NCBI GenBank assembly: GCA_036269915.1
Contig: DATBDM010000077.1
Span: forward strand, 1 to 13,194
Direction: 5' to 3'
DNA from: DATBDM01 sp036269915
GTDB taxonomy: Bacteria > Actinomycetota > Thermoleophilia > Solirubrobacterales > Solirubrobacteraceae
DNA: 13,194 nt
Position 1 is the first letter of the stretch, and each line of letters begins with the position of its first letter. Shown one piece after another: positions 6,672 to 13,194 of this stretch. Below the pieces are notes generated by a model, which had not been told where the DNA came from, searched no databases, and saw only the letters and a program-made list of their open reading frames with translations. A program made the position numbers and the translations under genes.

Positions 6672-6691
6672 CCAGGGTTCGATCCCGCCAT

Positions 6692-6722
6692 CTCCGGGAA
6701 ACCGGTTCACCGGATCCCGGAG
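6692..6722 (+). promoter_or_regulatory. Strong hairpin in the leader of the secreted hydrolase
   Basis: CTCCGGGA (6692-6699) pairs perfectly with TCCCGGAG (6715-6722). Inside, after a small AA/A internal loop, CCGG (6702-6705) pairs with CCGG (6710-6713) around a TTCA tetraloop, giving 12 pairs in all. The 3' arm runs into the Shine-Dalgarno sequence beginning at 6719. No T-tract follows, so it is not a textbook terminator. It could limit read-through from the amidohydrolase gene, stabilise the 5' end of the message, or partly mask the ribosome site. Confidence 0.5.
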
Positions 6723-6728
6723 GAGGAG
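6719..6728 (+). promoter_or_regulatory. Shine-Dalgarno sequence of the secreted hydrolase
   Basis: GGAGGAGGAG ends 6 bases before ATG at 6735. It contains overlapping full SD cores and fixes the start codon. Its first four bases are also the end of the hairpin's 3' arm. Confidence 0.7.
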
Positions 6729-6734
6729 AGGGTC

Positions 6735-8603
6735 ATGCCGAAGCACCTGCTGCGAGCCGCGTTGTGCGCCGCGTTCGCGCTCACGTTCGTCCCCGCCGCG
6801 CACGCGGCCGCGCCCGCGTTCGGAGAGAGCGGCTGTGCCGACTACGGCGGCGACCGGATCTGCACCGCGCAGGTCCCGAGCTTCGACGGCACGGCGCTCG
6901 ACGCCGACGTGACCCTCCCGCACGGCGGCGGGCCGCACCCGCTGATCGTGCTCCTGCACGGCTTCGGCAACGACAAGCACGAGTGGGAGTCGACGACGGA
7001 CGCGGGCGACGACGGCGACAAGTACCACTGGAACTCGCACTGGTTCGCGCAGCGCGGCTACTACGTCCTGACCTACACCGTGCGCGGCTTCGACACCCAG
7101 GCGCCGTCGGCGCCCTATGAGCCGCCGACGCCGTCGGGCTCCTCGAAGTCGCTGCCCAGCGGCACCATCCAGCTCAAGAGCCGCACGGCGGAGATCCGCG
7201 ACACGCAGTACCTCGCCGCGCTCGTCGCCGCGCAGTTCGACGACGTCGACACCGACCGCGTCGCCGTCTCGGGCAACTCCTACGGCGGCGGCGAGAGCTG
7301 GCTGCAGGCGACCGAGCCGCGCTGGAGGTTCCCGCACTCCGTCGACTCGTCGCTGCCCGTGCTGCACCTGCGCGTGGCCGTGCCGAAGTACGGCTGGACG
7401 GACCTGAGCTACGGGCTCGCGCCCAACGGCCACGGCCCGAGCCCGTACGACGTCTCGACGGGGCGACCGGACTCGGCCGCCGGCGAGGGGAATCCGGTCG
7501 GCGCGGTCAAGTCGACCTACGTCGGCGGCTTCTTCGCGCTCGGCACGACGCAGGGGATCTTCGAGTCGGGGACGCGCTCGCCGGCGGTGGCCGGGGACGA
7601 GGGGCCGATCTCGATTCCCGGCTGGGCGACGCGGCTCGAGGGCACGGGCGACCCGTACGACGCCGCCGGCGCCGAGGACACGCTCGTCGCGCAGGCGCGT
7701 CGCGGGCTGACGGAGTACCGCTCCGCCTACTACCAGCCCGACCGCTGGGCGGCGGAGCAGGCTGCGGGCGACGAGGTCGCGGTCTTCTCGATCCAGGGCT
7801 GGACAGACGACCTGTTCTTCCCGGCGGAGTCCTTCCGCGAGTACCACCAGCTCAAGGCGATCGACCCGAAGTGGCCGGTCAAGCTGGCGCTCGGCGACGT
7901 CGGGCACTCGCGGGCGCAGAACAAGCCCTCGACCTGGCAGTTCCTCAACGCGCAGGCCGACGGCTTCCTGCGCGGGCACATCGGCGGCTCGGGCGGCGCC
8001 GACTCGGGCGTCGTGTCCGAGGAGACCGTGTGCGGGGACGGCGGCGCCGGCCGCGTCGCCGCGCGCGCGCCGGAGGACCTGGGCAACGGCACCTGGTCGC
8101 TCGGCTTCGCGCCGGGCGTGCTGCCGCCCGGCTCGGGCACGGGCGATCCCGACGGCATCGCCACCGACCCGATCGTCGGCCCGTCGGCGGTTCCCGGCGC
8201 CTGCCGCAGCTCGCAGGCGCCGTCGGCGGCGGGTCGCTACACGGCGCGCAGCGCACCGCTCGTGCAGCCGCGCACCGTCGTCGGCATCGGTACGGTGACG
8301 CTCGACTACGCGCTGTCGAACCCGACCACGACGACGGTGTTCGCGCGCATCTGGGACGAGGCGCCGGACGGCAGCGCGGTGCTCGTCGACCGCGGCGTCT
8401 ATCGCATCGACCCGCCGGCCTATGACGAGCAGACGGGCACGCTCAGGCTGCCGCTGGCGGGCGAGCACTACCGCTACGAGCGCGGCCACCGGCTGCGCCT
8501 CGACCTCGTCCAGGTCGAGGAACCGGCCTACCGGCGCCCGAACCTGCCGAACACGGTGACCTTCGGGGCGCCGCGCCTGGAGCTGCCGACGCTGCAGGGG
8601 TGA
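6735..8603 (+). CDS. Secreted S15 / CocE-type serine hydrolase (X-Pro dipeptidyl-peptidase-like)
   Basis: The 622-residue protein starts with a signal peptide (basic MPKHLLR, hydrophobic core, cleavage near AAHA24|A). The alpha/beta-hydrolase domain spans about 45-420. The nucleophile is Ser182 in GNSYGG, where the Tyr after Ser is typical of the CocE/S15 group. The acid is Asp358 or Asp359 in QGWTDDLFFP, and His391 lies in GDVGHSRAQ. The oxyanion strand is LIVLLHGFGND (70-80). The region from about 470 to 622 is a beta-rich C-terminal domain like the jelly-roll of S15/CocE enzymes (GTVTLDYALSNPTTTTVFAR, RLRLDLVQVEEPAYRR). Two cysteines near the mature N-terminus (34, 43) and two later ones could form disulfides. 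It likely acts outside the membrane on peptides or esters; the exact substrate is not readable. A hairpin and strong SD precede it, and the LtrA gene follows 10 bp later. Confidence 0.87.
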   Translation: MPKHLLRAALCAAFALTFVPAAHAAAPAFGESGCADYGGDRICTAQVPSFDGTALDADVTLPHGGGPHPLIVLLHGFGNDKHEWESTTDAGDDGDKYHWNSHWFAQRGYYVLTYTVRGFDTQAPSAPYEPPTPSGSSKSLPSGTIQLKSRTAEIRDTQYLAALVAAQFDDVDTDRVAVSGNSYGGGESWLQATEPRWRFPHSVDSSLPVLHLRVAVPKYGWTDLSYGLAPNGHGPSPYDVSTGRPDSAAGEGNPVGAVKSTYVGGFFALGTTQGIFESGTRSPAVAGDEGPISIPGWATRLEGTGDPYDAAGAEDTLVAQARRGLTEYRSAYYQPDRWAAEQAAGDEVAVFSIQGWTDDLFFPAESFREYHQLKAIDPKWPVKLALGDVGHSRAQNKPSTWQFLNAQADGFLRGHIGGSGGADSGVVSEETVCGDGGAGRVAARAPEDLGNGTWSLGFAPGVLPPGSGTGDPDGIATDPIVGPSAVPGACRSSQAPSAAGRYTARSAPLVQPRTVVGIGTVTLDYALSNPTTTTVFARIWDEAPDGSAVLVDRGVYRIDPPAYDEQTGTLRLPLAGEHYRYERGHRLRLDLVQVEEPAYRRPNLPNTVTFGAPRLELPTLQG

Positions 8604-8607
8604 GAAT
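8602..8607 (+). promoter_or_regulatory. Weak candidate -10 element before the LtrA-like gene
   Basis: GAGAAT overlaps the stop codon of the upstream hydrolase gene and is followed by GCCGCC and ATG at 8614. The spacing resembles leaderless promoters, but the hexamer lacks the leading T. No SD is present, so LtrA translation relies either on this promoter or on coupling across the 10-bp gap. Confidence 0.25.
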
Positions 8608-8613
8608 GCCGCC

Positions 8614-9858
8614 ATGGCAGAACCGCTGGTGCACCGGGTCGCGCGCATGTCGGGGCGCGACCCGGGCGAGGACAACCGCGCGTCGACCCCGCTGGAGCTG
8701 CTCTTCGACCTGACCTTCGTGGTGGCGTTCGGCACCGCCGCCGACGAGCTCGCGCACTACCTCGCCGAGGCCCACGTCCGGACGGGCCTGATCGGCTTCA
8801 GCTTCGCGGCGCTCGCGATCAGCTGGGCCTGGATCAACTTCTCCTGGTTCGCGTCGGCCTACGACACCGACGACTGGGTGTTCCGCCTGCTCACGATGGT
8901 GCAGATGGTGGGCGTGCTCGTGCTCGCGCTGGGCATCGCGCGGATGTTCGCCTCGGTCGACCACGGCGCTCACGTCGACAACGGCGTGATGGTCGCCGGC
9001 TACGTGGTGATGCGCGTCGCGATGGTCGCCCAGTGGGCGCGCGCCGCCCGCCAGGACCCGGCGCACCGCTCCGCGACGCTCACCTACGCGATCACGATCC
9101 TCGTCGCCCAGGTCGGCTGGGTCGCGCTGGCCGTGGCGCAGACCTCGGTGGGGACGATGTTCGCCTGGGCGGCGGTGCTGCTCCTGGTCGAGCTCGGCGG
9201 CCCGGCGGTCGCCGAGCGGCGCAAGGGGGGCACGCCGTGGCACCCACACCACATCGCCGAGCGATACGGCCTGCTCGTGATCATCGCGCTCGGGGAGGCG
9301 ATCCTCGGCACGATCGCGGCGCTCGGCGCGGTCGTCGGCCCCGAGGGCCCCGGCTGGTCGGTCCACGCCGCGGTGGTCGGCGTCGCCGGGGTCGCGCTGA
9401 CCTTCGGCATGTGGTGGATCTACTTCATCGTGCCCGGCGGCGAGATCCTCGCGCACCGGCGCGCGCGTGCCCTCGGCTGGGGCTACGGCCACATCCCGTT
9501 GTTCGGCTCGGTCGTCGCCGCCGGCGCAGGCCTGCACGTCGCGGCCTTCTTCGTGGAGGACCACACCGAGCTCGGCGCCTTCGGGACGCTGCTCACGACC
9601 GCGATCCCGGTGGCGGCGTACGTCCTGGGCCTCTTCCTGCTCTACAGCTGGCTGACCCGCTCGATCGATCCGTTCCACTTGCTGCTGATCGCCGGTTCGC
9701 TCGCCGTGCTCGCGGCGGCGACCGCGATGGCCGCCGCCGACGTCGCGCTCGAATGGTGTCTGCTCGTGCTGGCGCTGGTTCCGTGGGTGACCGTGATCGG
9801 CTACGAGACCGTCGGCCACCGCCACAACGAGCAGGTGCTCGCGGGGCTGGCCGACTAG
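8614..9858 (+). CDS. LtrA-family membrane protein (low temperature requirement protein A)
   Basis: The 414-residue polytopic protein carries the two clearest LtrA signatures: STPLELLFDLTFVVAFG at about 24-40 and HIAERYGLLVIIALGEAILG at about 210-230. About 11-12 hydrophobic segments follow one another with very short loops (for example MVQMVGVLVLALGIARMF and FGMWWIYFIVPGG). LtrA was first noted in Listeria as needed for growth at low temperature; the molecular activity of the family is not established, so none is claimed here. Acidic and His residues inside membrane segments (GYGHIPLFG, ALGEA) would suit a transporter or membrane enzyme. The gene lies 10 bp after the secreted hydrolase and its stop is only 1 bp from that of the opposing YcaQ-like gene. 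ATG at 8614 is the family-length start; Met12 at 8647 is an alternative. Confidence 0.87.
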   Translation: MAEPLVHRVARMSGRDPGEDNRASTPLELLFDLTFVVAFGTAADELAHYLAEAHVRTGLIGFSFAALAISWAWINFSWFASAYDTDDWVFRLLTMVQMVGVLVLALGIARMFASVDHGAHVDNGVMVAGYVVMRVAMVAQWARAARQDPAHRSATLTYAITILVAQVGWVALAVAQTSVGTMFAWAAVLLLVELGGPAVAERRKGGTPWHPHHIAERYGLLVIIALGEAILGTIAALGAVVGPEGPGWSVHAAVVGVAGVALTFGMWWIYFIVPGGEILAHRRARALGWGYGHIPLFGSVVAAGAGLHVAAFFVEDHTELGAFGTLLTTAIPVAAYVLGLFLLYSWLTRSIDPFHLLLIAGSLAVLAAATAMAAADVALEWCLLVLALVPWVTVIGYETVGHRHNEQVLAGLAD

Positions 9859-9859
9859 G

Positions 9860-11083
9860 CTAGGCGAGCGCTGGGGCGAGGTCGCCGCGCGGCTGCACGG
9901 AGACGCCGTCGAGGCCGAGCCAGGCGGCCAGCGTGGCGAGCTCGGCGCGCAGGGCGTCCGCGGTGGCCGCCGGCGCCTCCGGCTCGCCGTGGGCGGACTG
10001 CACGAGCAGCAGCCCGGCCTGGCGGTCTGCCTTGAGGTCGACGCGCGCGACCAGCCGGTCGCCCAGCAGGAACGGCAGCACGTAGTAGCCGTGCACGCGC
10101 TTGGGCGCCGGGACGTAGATCTCGATCCGGTAGCGGAAGCCGAACAGCCGCTCGACGCGGGGGCGCTCCCAGATCAGCGGGTCGAAAGGCCCGACGAGTG
10201 CGGAGGCGCGGGTGAGCCGCGGACTCTTCGCCTCCGCGTGCAGGTAGGCGGTCTCGCGCCAGCCCTCCACGGCGACGGGCAGCAGCTCGTCCGCCTCGAC
10301 GAGCTCGGCGACGCGGGCGCGCGCCTCGGCGACCGGCAGCCGGTAGTAGTCGCGCAGGTCGCGCTCGGTGGCCACGCCGAACGCGCGCGCCGCGGTGCGG
10401 ACGAGCTCGCGCTGGGCGTCCGCGAGCGCCGGCGTCGGCGTGGCGAGGATCTCGGCGGGGAGGACGCGCTCGGGCACGTCGTAGAGGCGTTCGAAGCCGC
10501 GCCGGCGCGCCGAGGTGACCTGGCCGCTCCAGAACAGGAACTCGATCGCCCGCTTGACGTCGGACCAGTCCCACCACGGTCCGGGCTTGCGGGGCGCGTC
10601 GGCCTCCTCCTCGGCGGCGATGTCGCTCGCGCTGATCGGCCCGCGGTCGCGGACGTGCTCGAGCACGCGGGCGACGAGCTCGGGCCGCTCCTCCTGGACG
10701 CGCCGCATCCCGCCCCAGGCGTCGTGGGCGGCACGGTCCATGCGCCAGCGCAGGTGCGGCTGCAGGCGCACCGGCAGCAGCGACGCCTCGTGACCCCAAT
10801 ACTCGAACAGCCGCCGGGGGGCGTAGTGGGCGAGCCGGTCGAACGCCTCGAGCGGATACGGGCCGAGCCGCGTGAACGCGGGGAGGTAGTGCGCGCGCTG
10901 GAGTACGTTGACGGAGTCGATCTGCACGACGCCGAGGCGCTCGACGAGGGCGCGCAGCTGCCGCGCGCCGGCCATCGCGTCGGGCCGCGGCGCGGCGAGC
11001 CCGGTGGCTCCGAGGGCGATGCGACGGGCCTCGGCGGCACCGAGGCGCTCGCGGCGGCGGGGGAGCGCGGGGGCCGGACGCAT
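9860..11083 (-). CDS. YcaQ/AlkX-type winged-helix DNA glycosylase
   Basis: The 407-residue cytoplasmic protein has the tandem winged-helix architecture (HTH_42) of AlkZ/YcaQ proteins. Diagnostic stretches are LGVVQIDSVNVLQRAHYLPAF from 50 onward, RLFEYWGHEASLLP at about 90-103, WDWSDVKRAIEFLFWSGQV at about 170-188, and the late PFDPLIWER and PAPKRVHGYYVLPFLLGDRL. Gln54-Ile-Asp56 is the Q-x-D catalytic motif of the YcaQ/AlkX branch, not the Q-x-Q of AlkZ. In E. coli, YcaQ removes alkylated bases and unhooks interstrand crosslinks. The same role here is inferred from the conserved motif. The ATG at 11083 has neither an SD nor a clear -10 hexamer. No mustard- or antibiotic-related genes lie beside it to suggest self-resistance. 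Confidence 0.87.
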   Translation of the reverse strand: MRPAPALPRRRERLGAAEARRIALGATGLAAPRPDAMAGARQLRALVERLGVVQIDSVNVLQRAHYLPAFTRLGPYPLEAFDRLAHYAPRRLFEYWGHEASLLPVRLQPHLRWRMDRAAHDAWGGMRRVQEERPELVARVLEHVRDRGPISASDIAAEEEADAPRKPGPWWDWSDVKRAIEFLFWSGQVTSARRRGFERLYDVPERVLPAEILATPTPALADAQRELVRTAARAFGVATERDLRDYYRLPVAEARARVAELVEADELLPVAVEGWRETAYLHAEAKSPRLTRASALVGPFDPLIWERPRVERLFGFRYRIEIYVPAPKRVHGYYVLPFLLGDRLVARVDLKADRQAGLLLVQSAHGEPEAPAATADALRAELATLAAWLGLDGVSVQPRGDLAPALA

Positions 11084-11177
11084 CGGATGAAATGGTCGCA
11101 GGGCGCGCGAGCGGTCGCGGCGCCGTCGCGATCTGACACGTCGACGGGGCTGCCCGGGCCGTCGTGGCCTGGCTCGC

Positions 11178-11183
11178 TAGGGT
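11178..11183 (+). promoter_or_regulatory. Candidate -10 element of the ABC permease gene
   Basis: TAGGGT, matching TAnnnT, lies 11 bases before ATG at 11195 with no SD between. Transcription would begin within about 5 bases of the start codon. The rest of the 111-bp gap shared with the divergent YcaQ-like gene shows no other clear signal. Confidence 0.45.
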
Positions 11184-11194
11184 GCCGCGGCGCG

Positions 11195-12118
11195 ATGCGC
11201 ACGTCGTTCCCCGTCTTCGTCCTGCAGCGCCTGGTGGCCGTCGTCGTCGTCAGCGTGGCCGCGACCGCTCTCGTCTTCCTCTGCTTGCACGGGCTGTTCC
11301 CGGAGACGTTCGACGACACGCACCCGCTGCTGATCGAGCTGGTGCTGTTCCTCAAGCAGATCTTCATCCAGTTCGACCTCGGCGACTCGACCGTGCAGCC
11401 CTTCGGGCGGGTGGCGACGATCATCGGCTCGGGCCTGGCGGCCGACATCTCGGTGGTCGCCGGCGCGCTGGCCTTCGGATTCGGGCTCGGCATCGCGGCG
11501 GGAGCGGTGGCGGCGCGGCGACCGCGCTCGCTGCTCGCGCGCGCGATCGACTTCGCCGGGCTGATCGCGGTCTGCATGCCGGTCTACGTCACGTGCATGG
11601 TCGCGATCTTCGTGTTCGCGCCGTCGATCGGCGCGCCGGTTCCGGTCTTCTTCGCCGATCCGCACGCGTACGTGCCGATCCAGGACAACCCGCTGCAGTG
11701 GGCGCGCAGCCTGATCGTCCCGTGGATCGCGGCGGGGCTGCCGCTGGCGGCGATCAACATGCGCCTCACCCGCGCCGACCTGCAGGAGGTCCTCGACGCC
11801 GACTTCGTGCGCACCGCGTCGGCGAAGGGGCTGCCGCCGTGGGCCGTGATGGGGCGCCACATGCTCCCGACGGCAGTCCCCCCGGCGATCTCGCTCACCG
11901 GCGCCTACGTCCCATTGCTGATCGGCAACGCGTTCCTGGTGGAGGCGGTGTACGAGATCCCGGGCTCCGTGCAGCTGATGCCGCGCGCGATCGAGTACGG
12001 CAACTACGGGCTGATTCAGGGCCTCGTGATCGTCTCCGCGGTCTTCGTCGTCGTCTGCAACGGCATCGCCGACGTGCTGCTCGCGATGCTCGATCCCCGC
12101 ATCCGGTCGAGCTCCTAG
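11195..12118 (+). CDS. DppB/OppB-type ABC transporter permease, unaccompanied
   Basis: The 307-residue inner-membrane permease has an N-terminal helix after MRTSFPVFVLQRL, the QFDLGDS turn at 59-65 and about six membrane helices. The EAA ATPase-contact loop lies at about 198-228 (DFVRTASAKGLPPWAVMGRH), then FLVEAVYEIPG and the usual LDPRIR C-terminus. These mark the first permease of peptide/nickel/oligopeptide importers (BPD_transp_1). The segment between helix 1 and FDLGDS is about 25-30 residues shorter than usual: the LPGDP... region is reduced to LHGLFPETFDD. The second permease, ATPases and binding protein are absent: the next gene is convergent and the previous one divergent. It may be an orphan that uses subunits encoded elsewhere, or the leftover of a lost operon. 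ATG at 11195 gives the family N-terminus. Confidence 0.85.
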   Translation: MRTSFPVFVLQRLVAVVVVSVAATALVFLCLHGLFPETFDDTHPLLIELVLFLKQIFIQFDLGDSTVQPFGRVATIIGSGLAADISVVAGALAFGFGLGIAAGAVAARRPRSLLARAIDFAGLIAVCMPVYVTCMVAIFVFAPSIGAPVPVFFADPHAYVPIQDNPLQWARSLIVPWIAAGLPLAAINMRLTRADLQEVLDADFVRTASAKGLPPWAVMGRHMLPTAVPPAISLTGAYVPLLIGNAFLVEAVYEIPGSVQLMPRAIEYGNYGLIQGLVIVSAVFVVVCNGIADVLLAMLDPRIRSSS

Positions 12119-12121
12119 CCC

Positions 12122-12160
12122 CCGACCAGCGGGAGGACAGGCTCACCCTCCGATCAGCGG
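12122..12160. repeat. Short direct repeat and weak stem at a convergent junction
   Basis: CCGACCAGCGG (12122-12132) and CCGATCAGCGG (12150-12160) differ at one of 11 bases, and the second covers the stop codon of the minus-strand gene. Between them GGAGG (12132-12136) can pair with CCTCC (12147-12151) around a 10-base loop. A two-way terminator is possible, but the stem has only five pairs and no T-tract. Confidence 0.25.
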
Positions 12161-12606
12161 ACGCGGAACTTCCGGATGCCGCCGACGACGTAGCAGTTGC
12201 CGGAGGCGGTGGCGCCGCAGTCGATGTGGTGCGCCTGCCAGTAGTACATGCCGGAGGTGACCATGTACCAGCCCGGGAAGGTGTACTTGGCCGGCGTGTA
12301 GGTGTAGACGCCGCGCTTGCGGCGCTTCATCTGCGCGAAGTCGCCGGGCTTGCCGTTCTTGCTCTTCTGCAGCTGGCCGCTCTTGGTCCGCCTGCGGTTC
12401 GCGATGACCATGAAGATCCCGTACTTGCGTGCGGCGGCGGAGGTGTCCTTGACCTTGAAGGTGGTAAACGCACCCTTGCTGAACACCTTGCCCCCGCTCG
12501 GCGAGAGCGGCCGCGGGCCGGTCGCGGCGTTCGCGGCGGAGACGACGGCGGCGAACAGGGCCGCCGCGAGCAGCGCGCCGAGCAGGACGCGAAGCTGTGA
12601 AGTCAT
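12154..12606 (-). CDS. Small basic exported protein, possible Ig/FN3-like fold
   Basis: The 150-residue protein has a clear signal peptide (MTSQLRVLLGALLAAALFAA, cleavage near ANA27|A). The mature part of about 120 residues is strongly basic (RRRTKSGQLQKSKNGK, MKRRKRGVYTYTP). Alternating strands, the opening LSPSGGKVFSKGAFTTFKVK, YYWQAHHIDC late in the chain and a closing IRKFRVR strand suggest an immunoglobulin- or fibronectin-like sandwich. Cys130 and Cys138 can form the single disulfide of a short loop. I recall similar short exported proteins in Solirubrobacterales but no named family, so no function is given. GGAGGT (12619-12614) is 7 bases before the ATG and fixes the start. The gene lies 72 bp after the glycosyltransferase on the same strand and could share its transcript. 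Its surface charge would suit binding to anionic cell-wall polymers, which is inference. Confidence 0.78.
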   Translation of the reverse strand: MTSQLRVLLGALLAAALFAAVVSAANAATGPRPLSPSGGKVFSKGAFTTFKVKDTSAAARKYGIFMVIANRRRTKSGQLQKSKNGKPGDFAQMKRRKRGVYTYTPAKYTFPGWYMVTSGMYYWQAHHIDCGATASGNCYVVGGIRKFRVR

Positions 12607-12613
12607 GCGATGT

Positions 12614-12619
12614 ACCTCC
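12614..12619 (-). promoter_or_regulatory. Shine-Dalgarno sequence of the small basic exported protein
   Basis: GGAGGT on the minus strand, 7 bases before ATG at 12606: a near-perfect site that decides the start. The remaining 59 bp up to the glycosyltransferase stop show no clear promoter hexamers. Confidence 0.7.
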
Positions 12620-12678
12620 GGAAGGTGTGCGGAACCGCGGGCATCAAACCAGAGCGATGGCAGAAGTTGCGGTGACGC

Positions 12679-13194
12679 TCACACCCGTCGCGTGCGCCGT
12701 GCCGCCTCGCGCAGCGGACGCGTGACGCGCCATGAGCGCGAGCCCGTCAGCTGCAGCAGCCGGGCGTCGGCGTGCGCCGCCGCCGCGCGCGCCTCGTCGC
12801 GCGCCCGCTCGGCGTCGTCGAGTGCGCCCGCGAGCACGCGGGCGAGCGCCATGCCGGCGCCGGGGTCGGGCGGCGCGGCCGCATGCGCGGCCACCGCGCC
12901 GGCCAGCAGCGACGCCATCGCGCGCGCGACCGCGGCGGGCTCGAAGCGCGCCTCGTAGAGCTCCCGCGAGCGGGCGCCCATGCGCGCGCGCAGCTCGGCC
13001 GAACCGATCACGGTGCGCAGCGCGGCCGCGAGCGAGCCGGCGTCGCCGGGCACCGCCAGCAGCGCGTTGCCGCCGTCCTCGACCACCTCCGGGATGCCGC
13101 CGGCGGTCGTCGTCACCAGCGGGCGGCCGTACATCATCGCCTCGACGAGGACGACGCCGTGGGACTCGTAGCGCGACGGCTGGCAGACGACGTC
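12679..13194 (-). CDS. Glycosyltransferase, family 4-like, C-terminal part (cut by the window edge)
   Basis: The reading frame is open to the window edge, giving 171 C-terminal residues of a GT-B-fold glycosyltransferase. The sugar-nucleotide site is visible: YESHGVVLVEAM is the E-x7-E motif of retaining GT4-type enzymes, followed by YGRPLVTTTAGGIPEVVEDG and the GNALLAVPGDAGSLAAAL segment. After the last GT-B helix (SRELYEARF) there is an Ala/Arg-rich tail with a coiled-coil-like stretch (DDAERARDEARAAAAHADAR) and a closing SRSWRVTRPLREAARR. That tail often appears at the end of actinobacterial cell-surface polysaccharide glycosyltransferases. The enzyme would transfer a sugar from a nucleotide donor at the cytoplasmic membrane face. 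The acceptor, and whether it belongs to a larger polysaccharide cluster, cannot be seen because the rest lies outside. Confidence 0.87.
   Translation of the reverse strand, partial: DVVCQPSRYESHGVVLVEAMMYGRPLVTTTAGGIPEVVEDGGNALLAVPGDAGSLAAALRTVIGSAELRARMGARSRELYEARFEPAAVARAMASLLAGAVAAHAAAPPDPGAGMALARVLAGALDDAERARDEARAAAAHADARLLQLTGSRSWRVTRPLREAARRTRRV

Noticed and set aside
6674..6698. tRNA T-arm-like GGGTTCGATCCC, suggesting a tRNA 3' end or attachment site
   Set aside because: The five-base stem of a real T-arm does not pair correctly, upstream bases are amidohydrolase coding sequence, and no direct-repeat partner or integrase was seen.
5475..8735. A 1086-codon minus-strand open frame covering the amidohydrolase and secreted hydrolase
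   Set aside because: It is an Arg/Val/Asp/Gly-rich antisense shadow of two well-supported plus-strand genes; length alone is expected at this G+C content.
9860..11083. Self-resistance glycosylase belonging to a genotoxin gene cluster
   Set aside because: The motif is Q-x-D (YcaQ/AlkX housekeeping branch) and no biosynthetic genes are visible nearby.
9989..11194. In-frame N-terminal extension of the ABC permease back to 9989
   Set aside because: It lies antisense to the YcaQ-like gene. The permease family begins with the short basic segment and first helix that follow ATG at 11195.
1..13194. Mobile elements, CRISPR arrays, rRNA or tRNA genes
   Set aside because: No transposase, integrase, phage proteins, regularly spaced repeats or structured RNA genes were found in any gap; all gaps are about 220 bp or shorter.

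Overview
The window is very G+C-rich, and its codons end mostly in G or C. It has short intergenic gaps, many GTG starts and class III cyclase fusions. Several genes carry a TAnnnT-like hexamer only 6-11 bases before the start codon, the layout of leaderless actinobacterial promoters. This suggests a high-GC actinobacterium. The small exported proteins, the LtrA/YcaQ content and the hydrolase-cyclase fusion fit Thermoleophilia (Solirubrobacterales-like) best. That placement is inference from protein style, not from a marker gene.

Layout: (1) 4-268, minus: the broken remnant of an exported protein. (2) 313-1970, minus: a MarR-type repressor with a C-terminal four-cysteine cluster, overlapping by 4 nt a 12-helix MFS transporter. 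A perfect inverted repeat lies at the repressor's start codon. (3) 2043-3569, plus: a carboxyltransferase subunit of the acyl-CoA carboxylase family, divergent from marR. (4) 3579-4910, minus: an alpha/beta-hydrolase-like domain fused to a class III adenylate cyclase. Upstream of it is a 217-bp gap with three copies of an AAACGTC(A/G)C element. (5) 5128-5454, minus, and 5484-6671, plus: a small conserved protein and an amidohydrolase, divergent across 29 bp that hold a palindromic -10-like sequence. (6) 6735-8603 and 8614-9858, plus: a secreted S15/CocE-type serine hydrolase behind a strong hairpin and Shine-Dalgarno sequence, then an LtrA-family membrane protein. (7) 9860-11083, minus: a YcaQ/AlkX-type winged-helix DNA glycosylase. 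(8) 11195-12118, plus: a lone DppB/OppB-type ABC permease. (9) 12154-12606, minus: a small basic exported protein. (10) 12679 to the window end, minus: the C-terminal part of a family-4-type glycosyltransferase.

The window looks like ordinary chromosome made of several short, largely unrelated transcription units. I see no phage, transposon, CRISPR or biosynthetic cluster. The clearest regulatory unit is marR-MFS, an autoregulated efflux pair. The points most worth following are the cyclase fusion whose hydrolase triad looks inactive, the repeated AAACGTC element, the hairpin-plus-SD leader of the secreted hydrolase, and the split between SD-led exported proteins and apparently leaderless cytoplasmic or membrane proteins. 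No convincing new multi-gene system was found.
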